Assembly: GCF_000337915.1 (NCBI RefSeq)
Contig: NZ_AOJE01000016.1
Span: 16,472 to 80,471 of the forward strand
Length of the DNA: 64,000 bases
From: Halorubrum saccharovorum DSM 1137
Lineage (GTDB): Archaea > Halobacteriota > Halobacteria > Halobacteriales > Haloferacaceae
Reading direction: 5' to 3'
Shown here: positions 25,759-34,417 of the stretch, piece by piece
How the letters are laid out: every line of letters starts with the position of its first letter
Position numbering within the stretch: the first letter of the stretch is position 1
Made by a program: the position numbers and the translations under genes
Notes under the pieces: model-generated
The model's input: the letters and a program-made list of their open reading frames with translations, nothing else
The model's database searches: none
What the model was told of the DNA's origin: nothing

Positions 25759-26820
25759 TCAGTCGGCCGCGACTGACGGCGCCGATCGTGCCAGCTCCAG
25801 CACCTCGTCGAAGAAGCCGAGCGAGTCGTGCGGGCCGGGGTTCGCTTCGGGGTGGTACTGGCGAGTGATGACGTCGAGGGCATCGCTGTCGAGCCCCTCG
25901 ACGGTGTCGTCGTTGACGTTCACCTGCGTCACCTCCAGCGGACCGGTGTCGTCGACCGTGTAGCCGTGGTTCTGGGTGGTCATCACGACCTTGTCGGTGC
26001 GGAGGTCCTTGACGGGCTGGTTGACGCCGCGGTGACCGAACGCCATCTTCTCGGTCGAGCCGCCGAGCGCGCTCGTGATCACCTGCTGGCCGAGGCAGAT
26101 GCCGGCCATCGGCAGGTCGCCGGCGACGGCGTCGACGACCTCCTGCGCAGCGACGAAGTTCTCCGGGTCGCCCGGGCCGTTCGAGACGAACAGCACGTCG
26201 GGGTCCACGTCGGCCACGTCCTCGGGGGTCGCGTCGTACGGGAGGACGTGGACGTCCGCGCCGCGCTCGGTGAGCGAGGAGATGATCGAGCCCTTCGCGC
26301 CGCAGTCGAGCAGGGCCACGTCGGCGTCGCCGCCGCCCTCGTGGACGGTCGGCTCCGTGACGGAGACCTGCGCGCCGATGTCGACGTGGTCGCTCATCGG
26401 CTTGCACGCCTCCATCTCCTCGACCGCGTCCTCGGGGGTCGCGTCCGGGCCGGCGGCGATCCCGCAGGCCATCGCGCCCTCCTCACGGACGGTCGTGACG
26501 ATCTCGCGGGTGTCGACGTGGTCGACGGCGGGCACGTCCTCGTCGGCGAGCCACTCGGCGACGTCGTCGGTCAGCTCGCGGGCGATCGCCGCGCGCGGCT
26601 GGACCGACTCCGACTCGAATCGTTCGCTTCGGACGCCGTAGTTCCCGATCAAGGGGTACGAGAAGGTGAGAATCTGTTCGGCGTAGGAGGGGTCGGTGAG
26701 CGACTCCTCGTAGCCTGTGTACGCGGTCGTGAACACCAGTTCGCCACGGGTGCGCCCCGGCGCACGAGCGCGCGCTTCGAGCACGCGTCCGTCGGCCAGC
26801 GCGATGTAGGCGTCCGACAT
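25759..26820 (-). CDS. carA: Carbamoyl-phosphate synthase small subunit (glutamine amidotransferase)
   Basis: Provides ammonia from glutamine for carbamoyl phosphate, which enters arginine and pyrimidine synthesis. The 353-residue protein has the CPSase small-subunit N-terminal domain (ALADGRVLEARARAPGRTRG, TGYEESLTDPSYAEQILTF) and a class I GATase domain. The nucleophile is Cys242 in GICLGQQ, and the His323/Glu325 pair is in QYHPEANPGP. The ATG at 26820 is fixed by a TATA box ~28 bases upstream, although the frame stays open into the divergent lrp gene. The large subunit CarB is not in this window downstream. Confidence 0.95.
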   Translation of the reverse strand: MSDAYIALADGRVLEARARAPGRTRGELVFTTAYTGYEESLTDPSYAEQILTFSYPLIGNYGVRSERFESESVQPRAAIARELTDDVAEWLADEDVPAVDHVDTREIVTTVREEGAMACGIAAGPDATPEDAVEEMEACKPMSDHVDIGAQVSVTEPTVHEGGGDADVALLDCGAKGSIISSLTERGADVHVLPYDATPEDVADVDPDVLFVSNGPGDPENFVAAQEVVDAVAGDLPMAGICLGQQVITSALGGSTEKMAFGHRGVNQPVKDLRTDKVVMTTQNHGYTVDDTGPLEVTQVNVNDDTVEGLDSDALDVITRQYHPEANPGPHDSLGFFDEVLELARSAPSVAAD

Positions 26821-26844
26821 TACGAGATACGTACGCGCAAAGGG

Positions 26845-26852
26845 TAATAAAT
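26845..26852 (-). promoter_or_regulatory. TATA box of carA
   Basis: ATTTATTA on the minus strand, 25-32 bases before the carA ATG. It lies 17 bases from the palindrome shared with the divergent lrp gene. Confidence 0.65.
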
Positions 26853-26869
26853 GCGTCGTTCGTAGCTTC

Positions 26870-26886
26870 GTTACGATATTCGTAAC
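26870..26886. promoter_or_regulatory. Perfect 17-bp palindrome, probable Lrp operator
   Basis: gttacgatattcgtaac has two perfect 7-base arms (GTTACGA and TCGTAAC) around three central bases. It lies midway in the 96-base gap between carA and lrp, 30 bases before the lrp ATG, so it would overlap the lrp promoter and sit just upstream of the carA TATA box. Position and symmetry suit binding by the dimeric Lrp/AsnC regulator next door. Confidence 0.65.
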
Positions 26887-26916
26887 GAGTAAGTCGACCG
26901 GGTGAAACAGACGGAT

Positions 26917-27330
26917 ATGGACGACCTCGATCGCCGGATCCTCTCGATACTGCGACGGGACGCGCGAACCCCCTACACGGAGATCGCGGACCGCGTGGGC
27001 ACCTCGGAGGGGACGGTGCGCAACCGCGTCGACCGCATGACCGACGAGGGGATCATCGAGCGGTTCACAGTCACGACCCGCACCGGCAACGTGAAGGCGA
27101 TGATCGAGATCTCGGTGGAGATGAACGTCGACACCGCCGCCGTCGGCGAGCGGATGGTCGACTGGGAGGAGGTGGACTTCGTCTGGCAGGTCTCCGGCGA
27201 GGACGACATCGTGCTCGTCGTCGACGCCGTCGACACGCGCGCGGTGAACGAGCTTATCTCCCAGGCGAGGGAGATGGACGAGGTCAAGTCGACGAAGACG
27301 CGGCTCATCCTCGACGAGCGGTTGGGGTGA
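26917..27330 (+). CDS. Lrp/AsnC family transcription regulator, divergent from carA
   Basis: A 137-residue feast/famine regulator. The N-terminal winged helix-turn-helix (DRRILSILRRDARTPYTEIA, VGTSEGTVRNRVDRM) binds DNA and the C-terminal RAM/AsnC ligand domain follows (VWQVSGEDDIVLVVDAVD). Such proteins form dimers to octamers and sense amino acids. The ATG at 26917 is preferred; a GTG five codons upstream would also be in frame. Its divergence from carA and the palindrome between them suggest it controls itself and carA. Confidence 0.9.
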   Translation: MDDLDRRILSILRRDARTPYTEIADRVGTSEGTVRNRVDRMTDEGIIERFTVTTRTGNVKAMIEISVEMNVDTAAVGERMVDWEEVDFVWQVSGEDDIVLVVDAVDTRAVNELISQAREMDEVKSTKTRLILDERLG

Positions 27331-27458
27331 GCGCGGCGGCGAACGAGGTCTCCGGCTCCGTTCCCGAGACACGCTGACTGCGGTGGGTCCCCGGCGTCAC
27401 CGGAGGGGATCGAGTCCGAACTGACGGCCAAAAATTCCGCTCGAACCGAGAGCGCCGA

Positions 27459-30203
27459 TCAGGTCGACTCCGACCCGGCGGCGGTTTGGGTCGATCGCGT
27501 CGTCCCGTCGGTTCCCGTCGCTTCGCCGCCCTCGGCGTCGAACTTCCGTCGGTTCCGGAGCGTGAACAACACGAACAGAACCAACCCGACGCCGCGCAGG
27601 GTCACGTCAAGCAGGAGCGCGTTGACGGAGACGGTCACGTCGACGAGCGCCAGCGCGTCGAAGACGGCCGTGGAGAGCATTCCCGGCGCCATCAGAAGCA
27701 GGGAGCTGAGCGCGAACGCGACCCGGCCGAATCGGTCGACGCGGGCGTACAGCGTCCCGATGATGGTGGCGCCGAGCGCGATCACGCCGAGGAAGACCCC
27801 GACGATGGGGACGAGGATCTCGGGAACCGAGTACGACAGCTCCGCGAGGTCGCTGAAGTTGACCACGCGGTATCGGTCGCGGAGCGGGAGATCGGCGGCG
27901 TTCGCCTTCTCGCGCAACAGGACGATCCCCGGCGCGAGCACGAACGCGAAGGGAACGATCGCCTTGTTCAGCGACAGCGAGAACGCCTTCACCCCGGTCT
28001 CGAACGGGTCCGACTTGGCGACGCCGCTCGCGGCGTACGCCGCCACGGCCACCGGCGGCGTGATGTCGGCGATGACGCCGAAGTAGAGGATGAACAGGTG
28101 TGCGGCCAGCTCCGGGATACCGAACTCGACGAGCGGCGTCGCCAGCATCGAGATGAGGATGATGTAGGTGACCGTCGTCGGCATCCCCATCCCGAGGATG
28201 ATGCTCGCGACGGCCGTCACGAGCAGCATGACGACGATCGACCCCCCGGAGAGCGCCAAGAGGAGGGAGGTGAGGTTCGGACCGAGCCCGGAGACGCTGA
28301 TGACGCCAGGGATGATCCCGGCGGCCGCGACCGCGACGACGACCGGGACGGCCGTTCGCGCGCCCTCCTCCATCGACTTGACGACGAACGTGCCGACCCG
28401 GAACAGCTGATTGTCGCCGACGTCTCGTCCGGCCGTCGAGCCGGCCGATTCGGCCGCGCTCTGGACGGTGGGATTGAGGTCGAGCACCTTGGACTGGACG
28501 TCCGAGTACACGAGCATTGTCACCGCGCCGGCGAGCATCGCGTACCAGCCGATCCGCGGACCGACGATCGCGACCGCCTCCGCGAGCGGGACCCCCGCGC
28601 CGGCGTTCCCGCCAACCAATCCGCTAACCGGAACGCCAGCGACGACGTAGGTCGCTAGCTCGACGCCGAAGATCACCGCGATCGAACTGAGGAGGAACGT
28701 CCGGGTTTCGTCGCTGTACGCCGCGATAAACGTGATCAGCGAAACCAGCGCCACGAGCGTGAACCAGGCGGATCGAGACACCGAGAGCCGCGCACCGATG
28801 AGGTAGTAGAGGAGGAGCACGATCGGCACGAGGTAGAACCAGCCGCGCGCCAGGTGCGTGGCGAGCGACTCGGAATCCGCGTCGTCGATCCCCCCGATAC
28901 CCTCCTGGACCGCCTTGAGGTGGACCATCACCCAGACGCCGAAGAAGAAGACGACGGCGGGAACGGTCGAGAGGATGATGATCTCTCGGAACGGCGTGCC
29001 GGTGTACTGGACCATGAGAAACGCCGCCGCCCCCATCACCGGCGGGAGGATCTGTCCGCCGGAGGAGGCCGAGGCCTCGACCGCGCCGGAGAACTCGGGC
29101 GAGTACCCCGATCGCTTCATGAGCGGTATCGTGAACGCGCCCGTGGTGACCGTGTTCGCGATCGACGAGCCCGAGATGGTCCCCATGAAGCCGCTCGCGA
29201 GGATACTCGCCTTCGCGGGGCCGCCCTTCCGGTGGCCGGTGACGGCGTACGCGAGGTCGATGAACCACTGGCCCGCGCCGCTCATCTCCAGGAACGACCC
29301 GAAGAGGATGAAGATGTAGATGAAGCTGACGGAGACGGTAACCGGAATACCGAACACCCCGTTTTCCGTGTTGTACCAGAGGTTCTGGACGATATCCGGC
29401 CAGGTCAGTTCCGGGATCGCGAGCAGGCCGAGGAACGGCGTGTTGCCGCTTATCAGGTAGCCCCACCGGGCGTAGACGATGAAGCTGGCGACGATGAGCA
29501 TGAGCGGAAGCCCGAGCGTCCGACGAGTGGCTTCGAGCACCAGAAGGACGCCGAGAACGCCGAGAATCATCGCGTACGAGTACTCGCTGACGAACGGAAC
29601 CCCACCGAGGATCGGTTCGAGGAAGGGGTAGACGCCCGTGATCGGGCGCCCGCCTTCGAGGCCGAAAAAGCGCATGTCCTGGATCTCCGAGAACTCCGTC
29701 AGGAAGTAGAACGCGGAGAGCCCGGAGGCGATCATACAGAGCACGTCGAAGGGGGTAACGCGGCTCCGATCGGGATCCAGGAACATCCAGCGGAACGCAC
29801 CACGAAGCCCGTCGAACGCGGTCGCGACCGGGTTGTCGGACCCGAACGCGTCCTCGACCGCGTCGACGAAGCGACCCAAGTTCCGCGAGACGAACCCGTC
29901 CCCCATGCTGGCGGGGAACATCAGGAACGTGAGCACGAGCGCGAACGCGACGTGGATCGCGTTCGCCTGCAGCAGCTGTAACGACACCTGAAAGCCCTCG
30001 ACGAACGGGAGGGGGATCACGAACGTGAAGCTCCGCGCCGCGAGCGCCAGCTGGAACAGCGAAAAGCAGATCCCGATCACGGCGACGGCGAGGGCGGCGA
30101 GTCCCTGTAGCGACCGCCGGCGCTCGATCTCGTCGATGATCTCCTCGGCCTCTTCTCTGGAAATCTCCTCGTCTCCGCCGGGTTGTGCGTTGTTCGTGCT
30201 CAT
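27459..30203 (-). CDS. TRAP transporter fused permease (4TM/12TM), TAXI type
   Basis: The membrane part of a tripartite ATP-independent periplasmic (TRAP) transporter in which the small DctQ-like and large DctM-like subunits are one chain of 914 residues. A charged 30-residue cytosolic start precedes the first helices. The DctM-like core contains GFMGTISGSSIANTVTTGAF, SASSGGQILPPVMGAAAFLM and GMGMPTTVTYII, signatures of the fused TAXI-associated permeases. It is driven by an ion gradient, most likely sodium in a halophile. Its start overlaps the DUF1850 gene by four bases, and the binding protein lies just upstream, so one operon encodes all three. The substrate is unknown; glutamate or C4 acids are known for relatives. 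Confidence 0.93.
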   Translation of the reverse strand: MSTNNAQPGGDEEISREEAEEIIDEIERRRSLQGLAALAVAVIGICFSLFQLALAARSFTFVIPLPFVEGFQVSLQLLQANAIHVAFALVLTFLMFPASMGDGFVSRNLGRFVDAVEDAFGSDNPVATAFDGLRGAFRWMFLDPDRSRVTPFDVLCMIASGLSAFYFLTEFSEIQDMRFFGLEGGRPITGVYPFLEPILGGVPFVSEYSYAMILGVLGVLLVLEATRRTLGLPLMLIVASFIVYARWGYLISGNTPFLGLLAIPELTWPDIVQNLWYNTENGVFGIPVTVSVSFIYIFILFGSFLEMSGAGQWFIDLAYAVTGHRKGGPAKASILASGFMGTISGSSIANTVTTGAFTIPLMKRSGYSPEFSGAVEASASSGGQILPPVMGAAAFLMVQYTGTPFREIIILSTVPAVVFFFGVWVMVHLKAVQEGIGGIDDADSESLATHLARGWFYLVPIVLLLYYLIGARLSVSRSAWFTLVALVSLITFIAAYSDETRTFLLSSIAVIFGVELATYVVAGVPVSGLVGGNAGAGVPLAEAVAIVGPRIGWYAMLAGAVTMLVYSDVQSKVLDLNPTVQSAAESAGSTAGRDVGDNQLFRVGTFVVKSMEEGARTAVPVVVAVAAAGIIPGVISVSGLGPNLTSLLLALSGGSIVVMLLVTAVASIILGMGMPTTVTYIILISMLATPLVEFGIPELAAHLFILYFGVIADITPPVAVAAYAASGVAKSDPFETGVKAFSLSLNKAIVPFAFVLAPGIVLLREKANAADLPLRDRYRVVNFSDLAELSYSVPEILVPIVGVFLGVIALGATIIGTLYARVDRFGRVAFALSSLLLMAPGMLSTAVFDALALVDVTVSVNALLLDVTLRGVGLVLFVLFTLRNRRKFDAEGGEATGTDGTTRSTQTAAGSEST

Positions 30204-30715
30204 TGGAATACGTCCGTTAGCGTCCGGTGCTCGACGTGAATGCGAACGTCGGTGGCGTTCGTCTCTGCAACCAAGTCATACTGCTGGTCCTCAACGACGA
30301 GGGTGTGGTTCGCGATTCGGCCGGGTGAGACCGAAAGCGCTTCGAGCGTCGTGATCGGTCCCGGCGGATCGTACACGAAGGTCCCGTTGACGTTCGTCAC
30401 GTTCACCCTCGACGGAAGCCCCCAGCCGTACGACTCGAACTCCATGCGCGTGTTTACGAGGGCGTCGCCCTCCACGCGGTACTTGTCGTACACGGGCGTC
30501 TTCTCGACGCTGTGGGTGTACTCCAGCGCGACCGTGCTTCCGTCGTCGACGGGTTGCGTTACGTAGCGTTCGCCCGTGTCGATGTCCTCGACGACGAGGA
30601 CCTGCCCGGTCGGCGCAGCGACGGCGACGCCGGCGAGCGCCACGACCAGCGCGATCGCTACCACCGCCAGCGCCGGGGCAAGACGGTCTCGTGAGAGCGT
30701 GTGACGTGTCACCAC
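30200..30715 (-). CDS. DUF1850 domain protein, TAXI-TRAP accessory
   Basis: A 171-residue protein with an N-terminal signal/anchor helix (LAPALAVVAIALVVALAGVA) and a soluble beta-rich domain containing LEYTHSVEKTPVYDKYRVEG, the hallmark of DUF1850. The domain recurs beside TAXI-TRAP permeases, so a role as an accessory or assembly subunit outside the membrane is likely but undemonstrated. It is translationally coupled to the permease by a four-base overlap. Confidence 0.88.
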   Translation of the reverse strand: MVTRHTLSRDRLAPALAVVAIALVVALAGVAVAAPTGQVLVVEDIDTGERYVTQPVDDGSTVALEYTHSVEKTPVYDKYRVEGDALVNTRMEFESYGWGLPSRVNVTNVNGTFVYDPPGPITTLEALSVSPGRIANHTLVVEDQQYDLVAETNATDVRIHVEHRTLTDVFQ

Positions 30716-30835
30716 GTATAGCTAGTTGGGTGTGATAGTGAGTATTGCGGCATCGAGCGGGATGCAGGTGCGCCGCGTCTCGCGGTCGAGGCGCGGGCGC
30801 GAAACGGTGCGTCAGTGCGGATCGATCGCCGCCGA

Positions 30836-31894
30836 TCAGGCGTCGAAGTACGCCGCCGCTCCCTCGTGAAGCTCGATCGACATCCCGTCCTGCGCGCTGT
30901 CGGCGGTGATGAAGTCCGTCTTGATCGACAGCTCGCCGAGGTTGTCGAAGAGGGCCGCCGTCACCGTCTCGACGGTGTCGGCGGGCACGCCCGAGTGCGT
31001 GGCGATCATCGCCTGCACCGCGACGGTCTCGACGGCCTCGTCGATGCCGGTGTACGTGCCGGCGGGGATGGTGTCGTCGGCGAACCACGAGGCGGCGTCC
31101 TTGACGGCCGCGCGGTTATCGCCCGCGATGGGAACGATGTTGACGTCGTTCGTGTTCGCGAGGTCTTCGATGGCGCCGACGGGCCAGCCGCCGACGACGA
31201 ACGCGGCGTCGATGTCGCCGTTCGCGAGCTGCTCGGAGGCCTGCGAGAACCCGGCGTTCTGCTCGTTGTAGTCGGTGATCCCGACCGCTTCGAGGATCTG
31301 GTTCGCGTTGACCTGGGTCCCGGAACCGAGGTCCCCGGTGTTGATCGTCGCGCCGCTGAGGTCGCTCAGGGTCTCAATTCCGGAGTCTTCCAGGGTGACG
31401 ACCGTGATCGTCTCGGGGTACAGCGTCGCGACGCCCTGGAGGTTGTCGATCGCGTTGTCCTGGAACGTCTCGATCCCGGTCCCGTTCTTCGCAAAGTACG
31501 CGATGTCGTTCTGGATGAGCGCGAAGTCCGCGGACGAGTCCGCGAGGCTCCCGACGTTCTCGACGCTCGCGCCCGTCGACTGGACGTTCAGCGAGAAGTC
31601 CGTGTTCGCCTCGACGATGGTCTTGATCTCGTTCGAGAGCGGGTAGTACGTGCCACCGGTACCGCCAGCGTGCCAGCTCAGTCGGCTTGCGGTGTCGCCG
31701 CCGTCGCTGCCGTCGGACCCGTCGGAGCCGTCCATCCCGTCTCCGCCGTCGGAGCCGTCGCTCCCGTCGCCGCCGTCGCCGCCGTCGCCGCCGTCGCCGC
31801 CGTCGCCGCCGTTTCCGCTACAGCCGGCGAGTGCGACCACGCTAGCGACGCCTGTCGCTTCAAGGAATCTACGTCGTGTTCGGTGTGATGACAT
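30836..31894 (-). CDS. TAXI family TRAP solute-binding lipoprotein
   Basis: The extracytoplasmic substrate-binding subunit of the transporter, 352 residues. It starts with a twin-arginine signal (TRRRFLEATGVASVVALAGC) with the lipobox LAGC, so Cys25 should be lipid-modified. Next is a ~45-residue Gly/Asp/Ser linker, then the TAXI domain with WHAGGTGGTYYPLSNEIKTI, STGASVENVGSLADSSADFA, and NAGFSQASEQLANGDIDAAF. The ligand is not predictable. It is the first gene of the operon; the TATA box at 31918-31928 gives a very short leader. Confidence 0.93.
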   Translation of the reverse strand: MSSHRTRRRFLEATGVASVVALAGCSGNGGDGGDGGDGGDGGDGSDGSDGGDGMDGSDGSDGSDGGDTASRLSWHAGGTGGTYYPLSNEIKTIVEANTDFSLNVQSTGASVENVGSLADSSADFALIQNDIAYFAKNGTGIETFQDNAIDNLQGVATLYPETITVVTLEDSGIETLSDLSGATINTGDLGSGTQVNANQILEAVGITDYNEQNAGFSQASEQLANGDIDAAFVVGGWPVGAIEDLANTNDVNIVPIAGDNRAAVKDAASWFADDTIPAGTYTGIDEAVETVAVQAMIATHSGVPADTVETVTAALFDNLGELSIKTDFITADSAQDGMSIELHEGAAAYFDA

Positions 31895-31917
31895 ACGTTA
31901 CGCAAATGAGAACACGA

Positions 31918-31928
31918 GTATATATATC
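31918..31928 (-). promoter_or_regulatory. TATA box of the TAXI-TRAP operon
   Basis: gatatatatac read on the minus strand, 24-34 bases before the ATG at 31894. It is the strongest TATA-like element in the window. Confidence 0.65.
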
Positions 31929-31999
31929 TGAGGATATCGCAGACGGATCTTCTCATCTACACAGTAATCGAGAACATATTAGTATGAAGACATAATGCA

Positions 32000-32015
32000 G
32001 TTAATAATAATTAAC
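32000..32015. repeat. 16-bp A/T palindrome between icd and the TRAP operon
   Basis: gttaataataattaac has 6-base perfect arms around AATA in a distinctly AT-rich 80-base patch. It lies ~75 bases downstream of the icd stop and ~70 bases before the TRAP TATA box. It may be a regulator site for the operon or part of the icd transcript end. Confidence 0.5.
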
Positions 32016-32091
32016 AATGTGCACTCTCGATGAGATTTCACCCGGTCGAAGCGCCTGATTCGGGCGGTTTTCCGGGCGCCCGAACGCTCGC

Positions 32092-33354
32092 TTAGGCGAG
32101 TTCGTCGATCTGCTCGACGACGGCGTCCGCGAACTCGCTCGTCGCGAGCTTCTCGCCGCCCTCGATCTGCCGGTGGAGGTCGTAGGTGACCTTGCCGGAC
32201 GAGATGGTCTCCTCGACGGCGTCGCGCACGAGATCGGCGGCGTCGGACCAGCCGAGGTAGTCGAGCATCTCGCGTCCGGAGAGGATCATCGCGGTGGGGT
32301 TCACCTTGTCCTCGCCGGCGTACTTGGGCGCGGAGCCGTGGACCGGCTCGGCGAGACAGCGACCGTGCCCGAAGTTGGCGCCGGGCGCGATACCGAGACC
32401 ACCGATCTGCGCGCCGGCGGCGTCGGACATGTAGTCGCCGTTGAGGTTCATCGTCGCGATGACGGAGTACTCGTCCGTCCGGGTCAACAGCTGCTGGAGC
32501 ATGTTGTCCGCGATGCGGTCCTTGACGACGACGGTGCCCTCGGGCCGCTCGCCGTCGTACTCGTCCCACAGCTCGTCCTCGGTGATCACGTCCTCGCCGT
32601 ACTCCTCCTCGGCGACCTCGTAGCCCCAGTCGCGGAAGGCGCCCTCGGTGAACTTCATGATGTTGCCCTTGTGGACGAGGGTGACCGAGTCGCGGTCGTT
32701 TTCGAGCGCGTAGTCGATCGCCTCGCGGATGAGGCGCTTCGAGCCGAACTCGGAGATGGGCTTGATGCCGATGCCGACGGGGCCGTCGTGGATCACGTCG
32801 GCGACCTCCATGTCGTCCTCGAGGAAGTCGCGTACCTCCTCGACCTCGTCGGTGCCGGCCTCCCACTCGATGCCGGCGTACACGTCCTCCGTGTTCTCAC
32901 GGAAGGTGATCATGTCCATCGCCTCGGGGTTCTTGACAGGCGACGGCACGCCGTCGAGGTGGTAGGTCGGGCGGACGTTCGCGTACATGTCGAGCGTTTG
33001 CCGGAGCGCGACGTTCAGCGAGCGGAAGCCGGCGCCGACGGGCGTCGTCAGCGGGCCCTTGATCGCGACGCGGTGGCTGCGGATCGCCGAGACGGTGTCC
33101 TCGGGGAGGTTCTCGTCGTACTTCTCCCGGGCGCTCTCGCCGGCGTAGACGCGCATCCACGCGATGGAGCGGCCGGTCGCCTCCGCGGCCGCGTCCAGTA
33201 CCTTCTGGGCGGCCGGTCCGACGTCGGTGCCGATCCCGTCGCCGTGAATGATCGGGATGATCGGGTTCTCGGGAACGTTCAGCTCGCCGGTCTCCTCGTC
33301 GGCGAGCGTGATCGCCTCACCGTCGTCGGGGACGTCGACCTTGTCGTAGCTCAT
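32092..33354 (-). CDS. icd: Isocitrate dehydrogenase (NADP-type)
   Basis: Oxidises isocitrate to 2-oxoglutarate and CO2 in the TCA cycle; 2-oxoglutarate is also the ammonia acceptor in nitrogen assimilation. The 420-residue length and motifs fit the Icd family: substrate-binding ITTPVGAGFRSLNVALRQ-like stretch (here LTTPVGAGFRSLNVALRQ), VTLVHKGNIMKFTEGAF, the Asp-rich metal site YSVIATMNLNGDYMSDAAG, and HGSAPKYAGEDKVNPTAMI near the nucleotide site. Lys/Tyr residues for NADP are likely but not checked by alignment. Confidence 0.95.
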   Translation of the reverse strand: MSYDKVDVPDDGEAITLADEETGELNVPENPIIPIIHGDGIGTDVGPAAQKVLDAAAEATGRSIAWMRVYAGESAREKYDENLPEDTVSAIRSHRVAIKGPLTTPVGAGFRSLNVALRQTLDMYANVRPTYHLDGVPSPVKNPEAMDMITFRENTEDVYAGIEWEAGTDEVEEVRDFLEDDMEVADVIHDGPVGIGIKPISEFGSKRLIREAIDYALENDRDSVTLVHKGNIMKFTEGAFRDWGYEVAEEEYGEDVITEDELWDEYDGERPEGTVVVKDRIADNMLQQLLTRTDEYSVIATMNLNGDYMSDAAGAQIGGLGIAPGANFGHGRCLAEPVHGSAPKYAGEDKVNPTAMILSGREMLDYLGWSDAADLVRDAVEETISSGKVTYDLHRQIEGGEKLATSEFADAVVEQIDELA

Positions 33355-33478
33355 GAACGTCCCTGCGTTGTCGGACCCGCGTAAAGTGCCTGCCGCTTTG
33401 CCGCTGGCCGCCAGATCCCCCGGAATCGGCGGATGTTGCCGGACTTACGCGGGAGCCGGACGCACCGGAAACGCGCCC

Positions 33479-34417
33479 TCACACGGGGAGCACCTCCACG
33501 TCGAACAGCGACCGCCACCGGTAGCGCCGCCCGCCCCAGACGAACGTCCGGCGCGCCAGCGCGTACGCGAGGAACAGCGGCAAGACGATCACTGCCGGAC
33601 CGGCGAGCAGGAACGTCGCCCGGCGGACTCCGAACCGGGCGTAGACGGCGGCCGAGACGGCGGTGGCGAGCGCCACGCCAACCACCGGTGCGAACAGGCA
33701 CAGCGCGGCGAACGCGACCGCGAAAGCGACGTCGAACGCGGCCGCGCGGGGGGCGTGGAACCGCACGATGTGGAGGAACCGAACGAACCGCTCCAGCGAT
33801 CCGCGGAGAGAGCCGCCGCACGGGACGGTCCGCGTCCGGTCCGCGGCCGTCACGTCGACGTGTTCCGTGAGGGTCCCGTCGTCGCTGACGGTCCGGCGGA
33901 GGTCCGCGAGGAACGCGTCCTCTCCGTGCCGGAAGTCGTCGCGCTCGAAGACGACCGCGCCGCCCCAGGCAATCTCGCCCGCGGACACCGCCGCGGTCCC
34001 GCCGAGCGCGTACGCGGGCTCGAACAGCCGAGCGAGGGGATCTCTCCCGACGAAAACGGGAATCTCCGTCGTCGGGCCCTGTCGCTCGTAGTCGGCATTG
34101 AGCGTCGCGAGCCAGCCGTCCGGGTGGGCGAAGTCGTCGTCGGTCCAGACGATCCGGTCGTGGTCGGCCGCCCCCATCCCCGCGGCGATGGCGTTCGCCT
34201 TCCCGGAGCAGCCCTCGGGCTCGCCGGCGAGGACGATACGGACGCCGTCCGGCGTCGTCCCGCGACGTTCGGCGACCGGATCGCCGCCGGTGTCACAGAT
34301 CACGAGCAGCTCGTCCCGCTCGCCGAGCTGTCCGGCCACCTCGTCGCAGGCGTCGGTCCAGCGCACGGTCGGGAGGAGGACGGAGGTCGGCGGGCGGTCC
34401 TGGTCCGTGCTGGTCAC
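33479..34417 (-). CDS. Family 2 glycosyltransferase with C-terminal membrane helices
   Basis: A 312-residue processive-type GT2 enzyme. The nucleotide-sugar fold begins TSVLLPTVRW, the acidic donor-binding motif is VWTDDDFAHPDGWL, and a later acceptor-site ED occurs in FRHGEDAFLADL. The last third has two or three membrane helices (VAFAALCLFAPVVGVALATA, FLLAGPAVIVLPLFLAYAL). The layout resembles ceramide-glucosyltransferase-like GT21 proteins, so a lipid or glycolipid acceptor is likely. GTG at 34417 overlaps the upstream stop (GTGA); an ATG at 34444 is an alternative. It pairs with the HTTM gene. Confidence 0.78.
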   Translation of the reverse strand: MTSTDQDRPPTSVLLPTVRWTDACDEVAGQLGERDELLVICDTGGDPVAERRGTTPDGVRIVLAGEPEGCSGKANAIAAGMGAADHDRIVWTDDDFAHPDGWLATLNADYERQGPTTEIPVFVGRDPLARLFEPAYALGGTAAVSAGEIAWGGAVVFERDDFRHGEDAFLADLRRTVSDDGTLTEHVDVTAADRTRTVPCGGSLRGSLERFVRFLHIVRFHAPRAAAFDVAFAVAFAALCLFAPVVGVALATAVSAAVYARFGVRRATFLLAGPAVIVLPLFLAYALARRTFVWGGRRYRWRSLFDVEVLPV

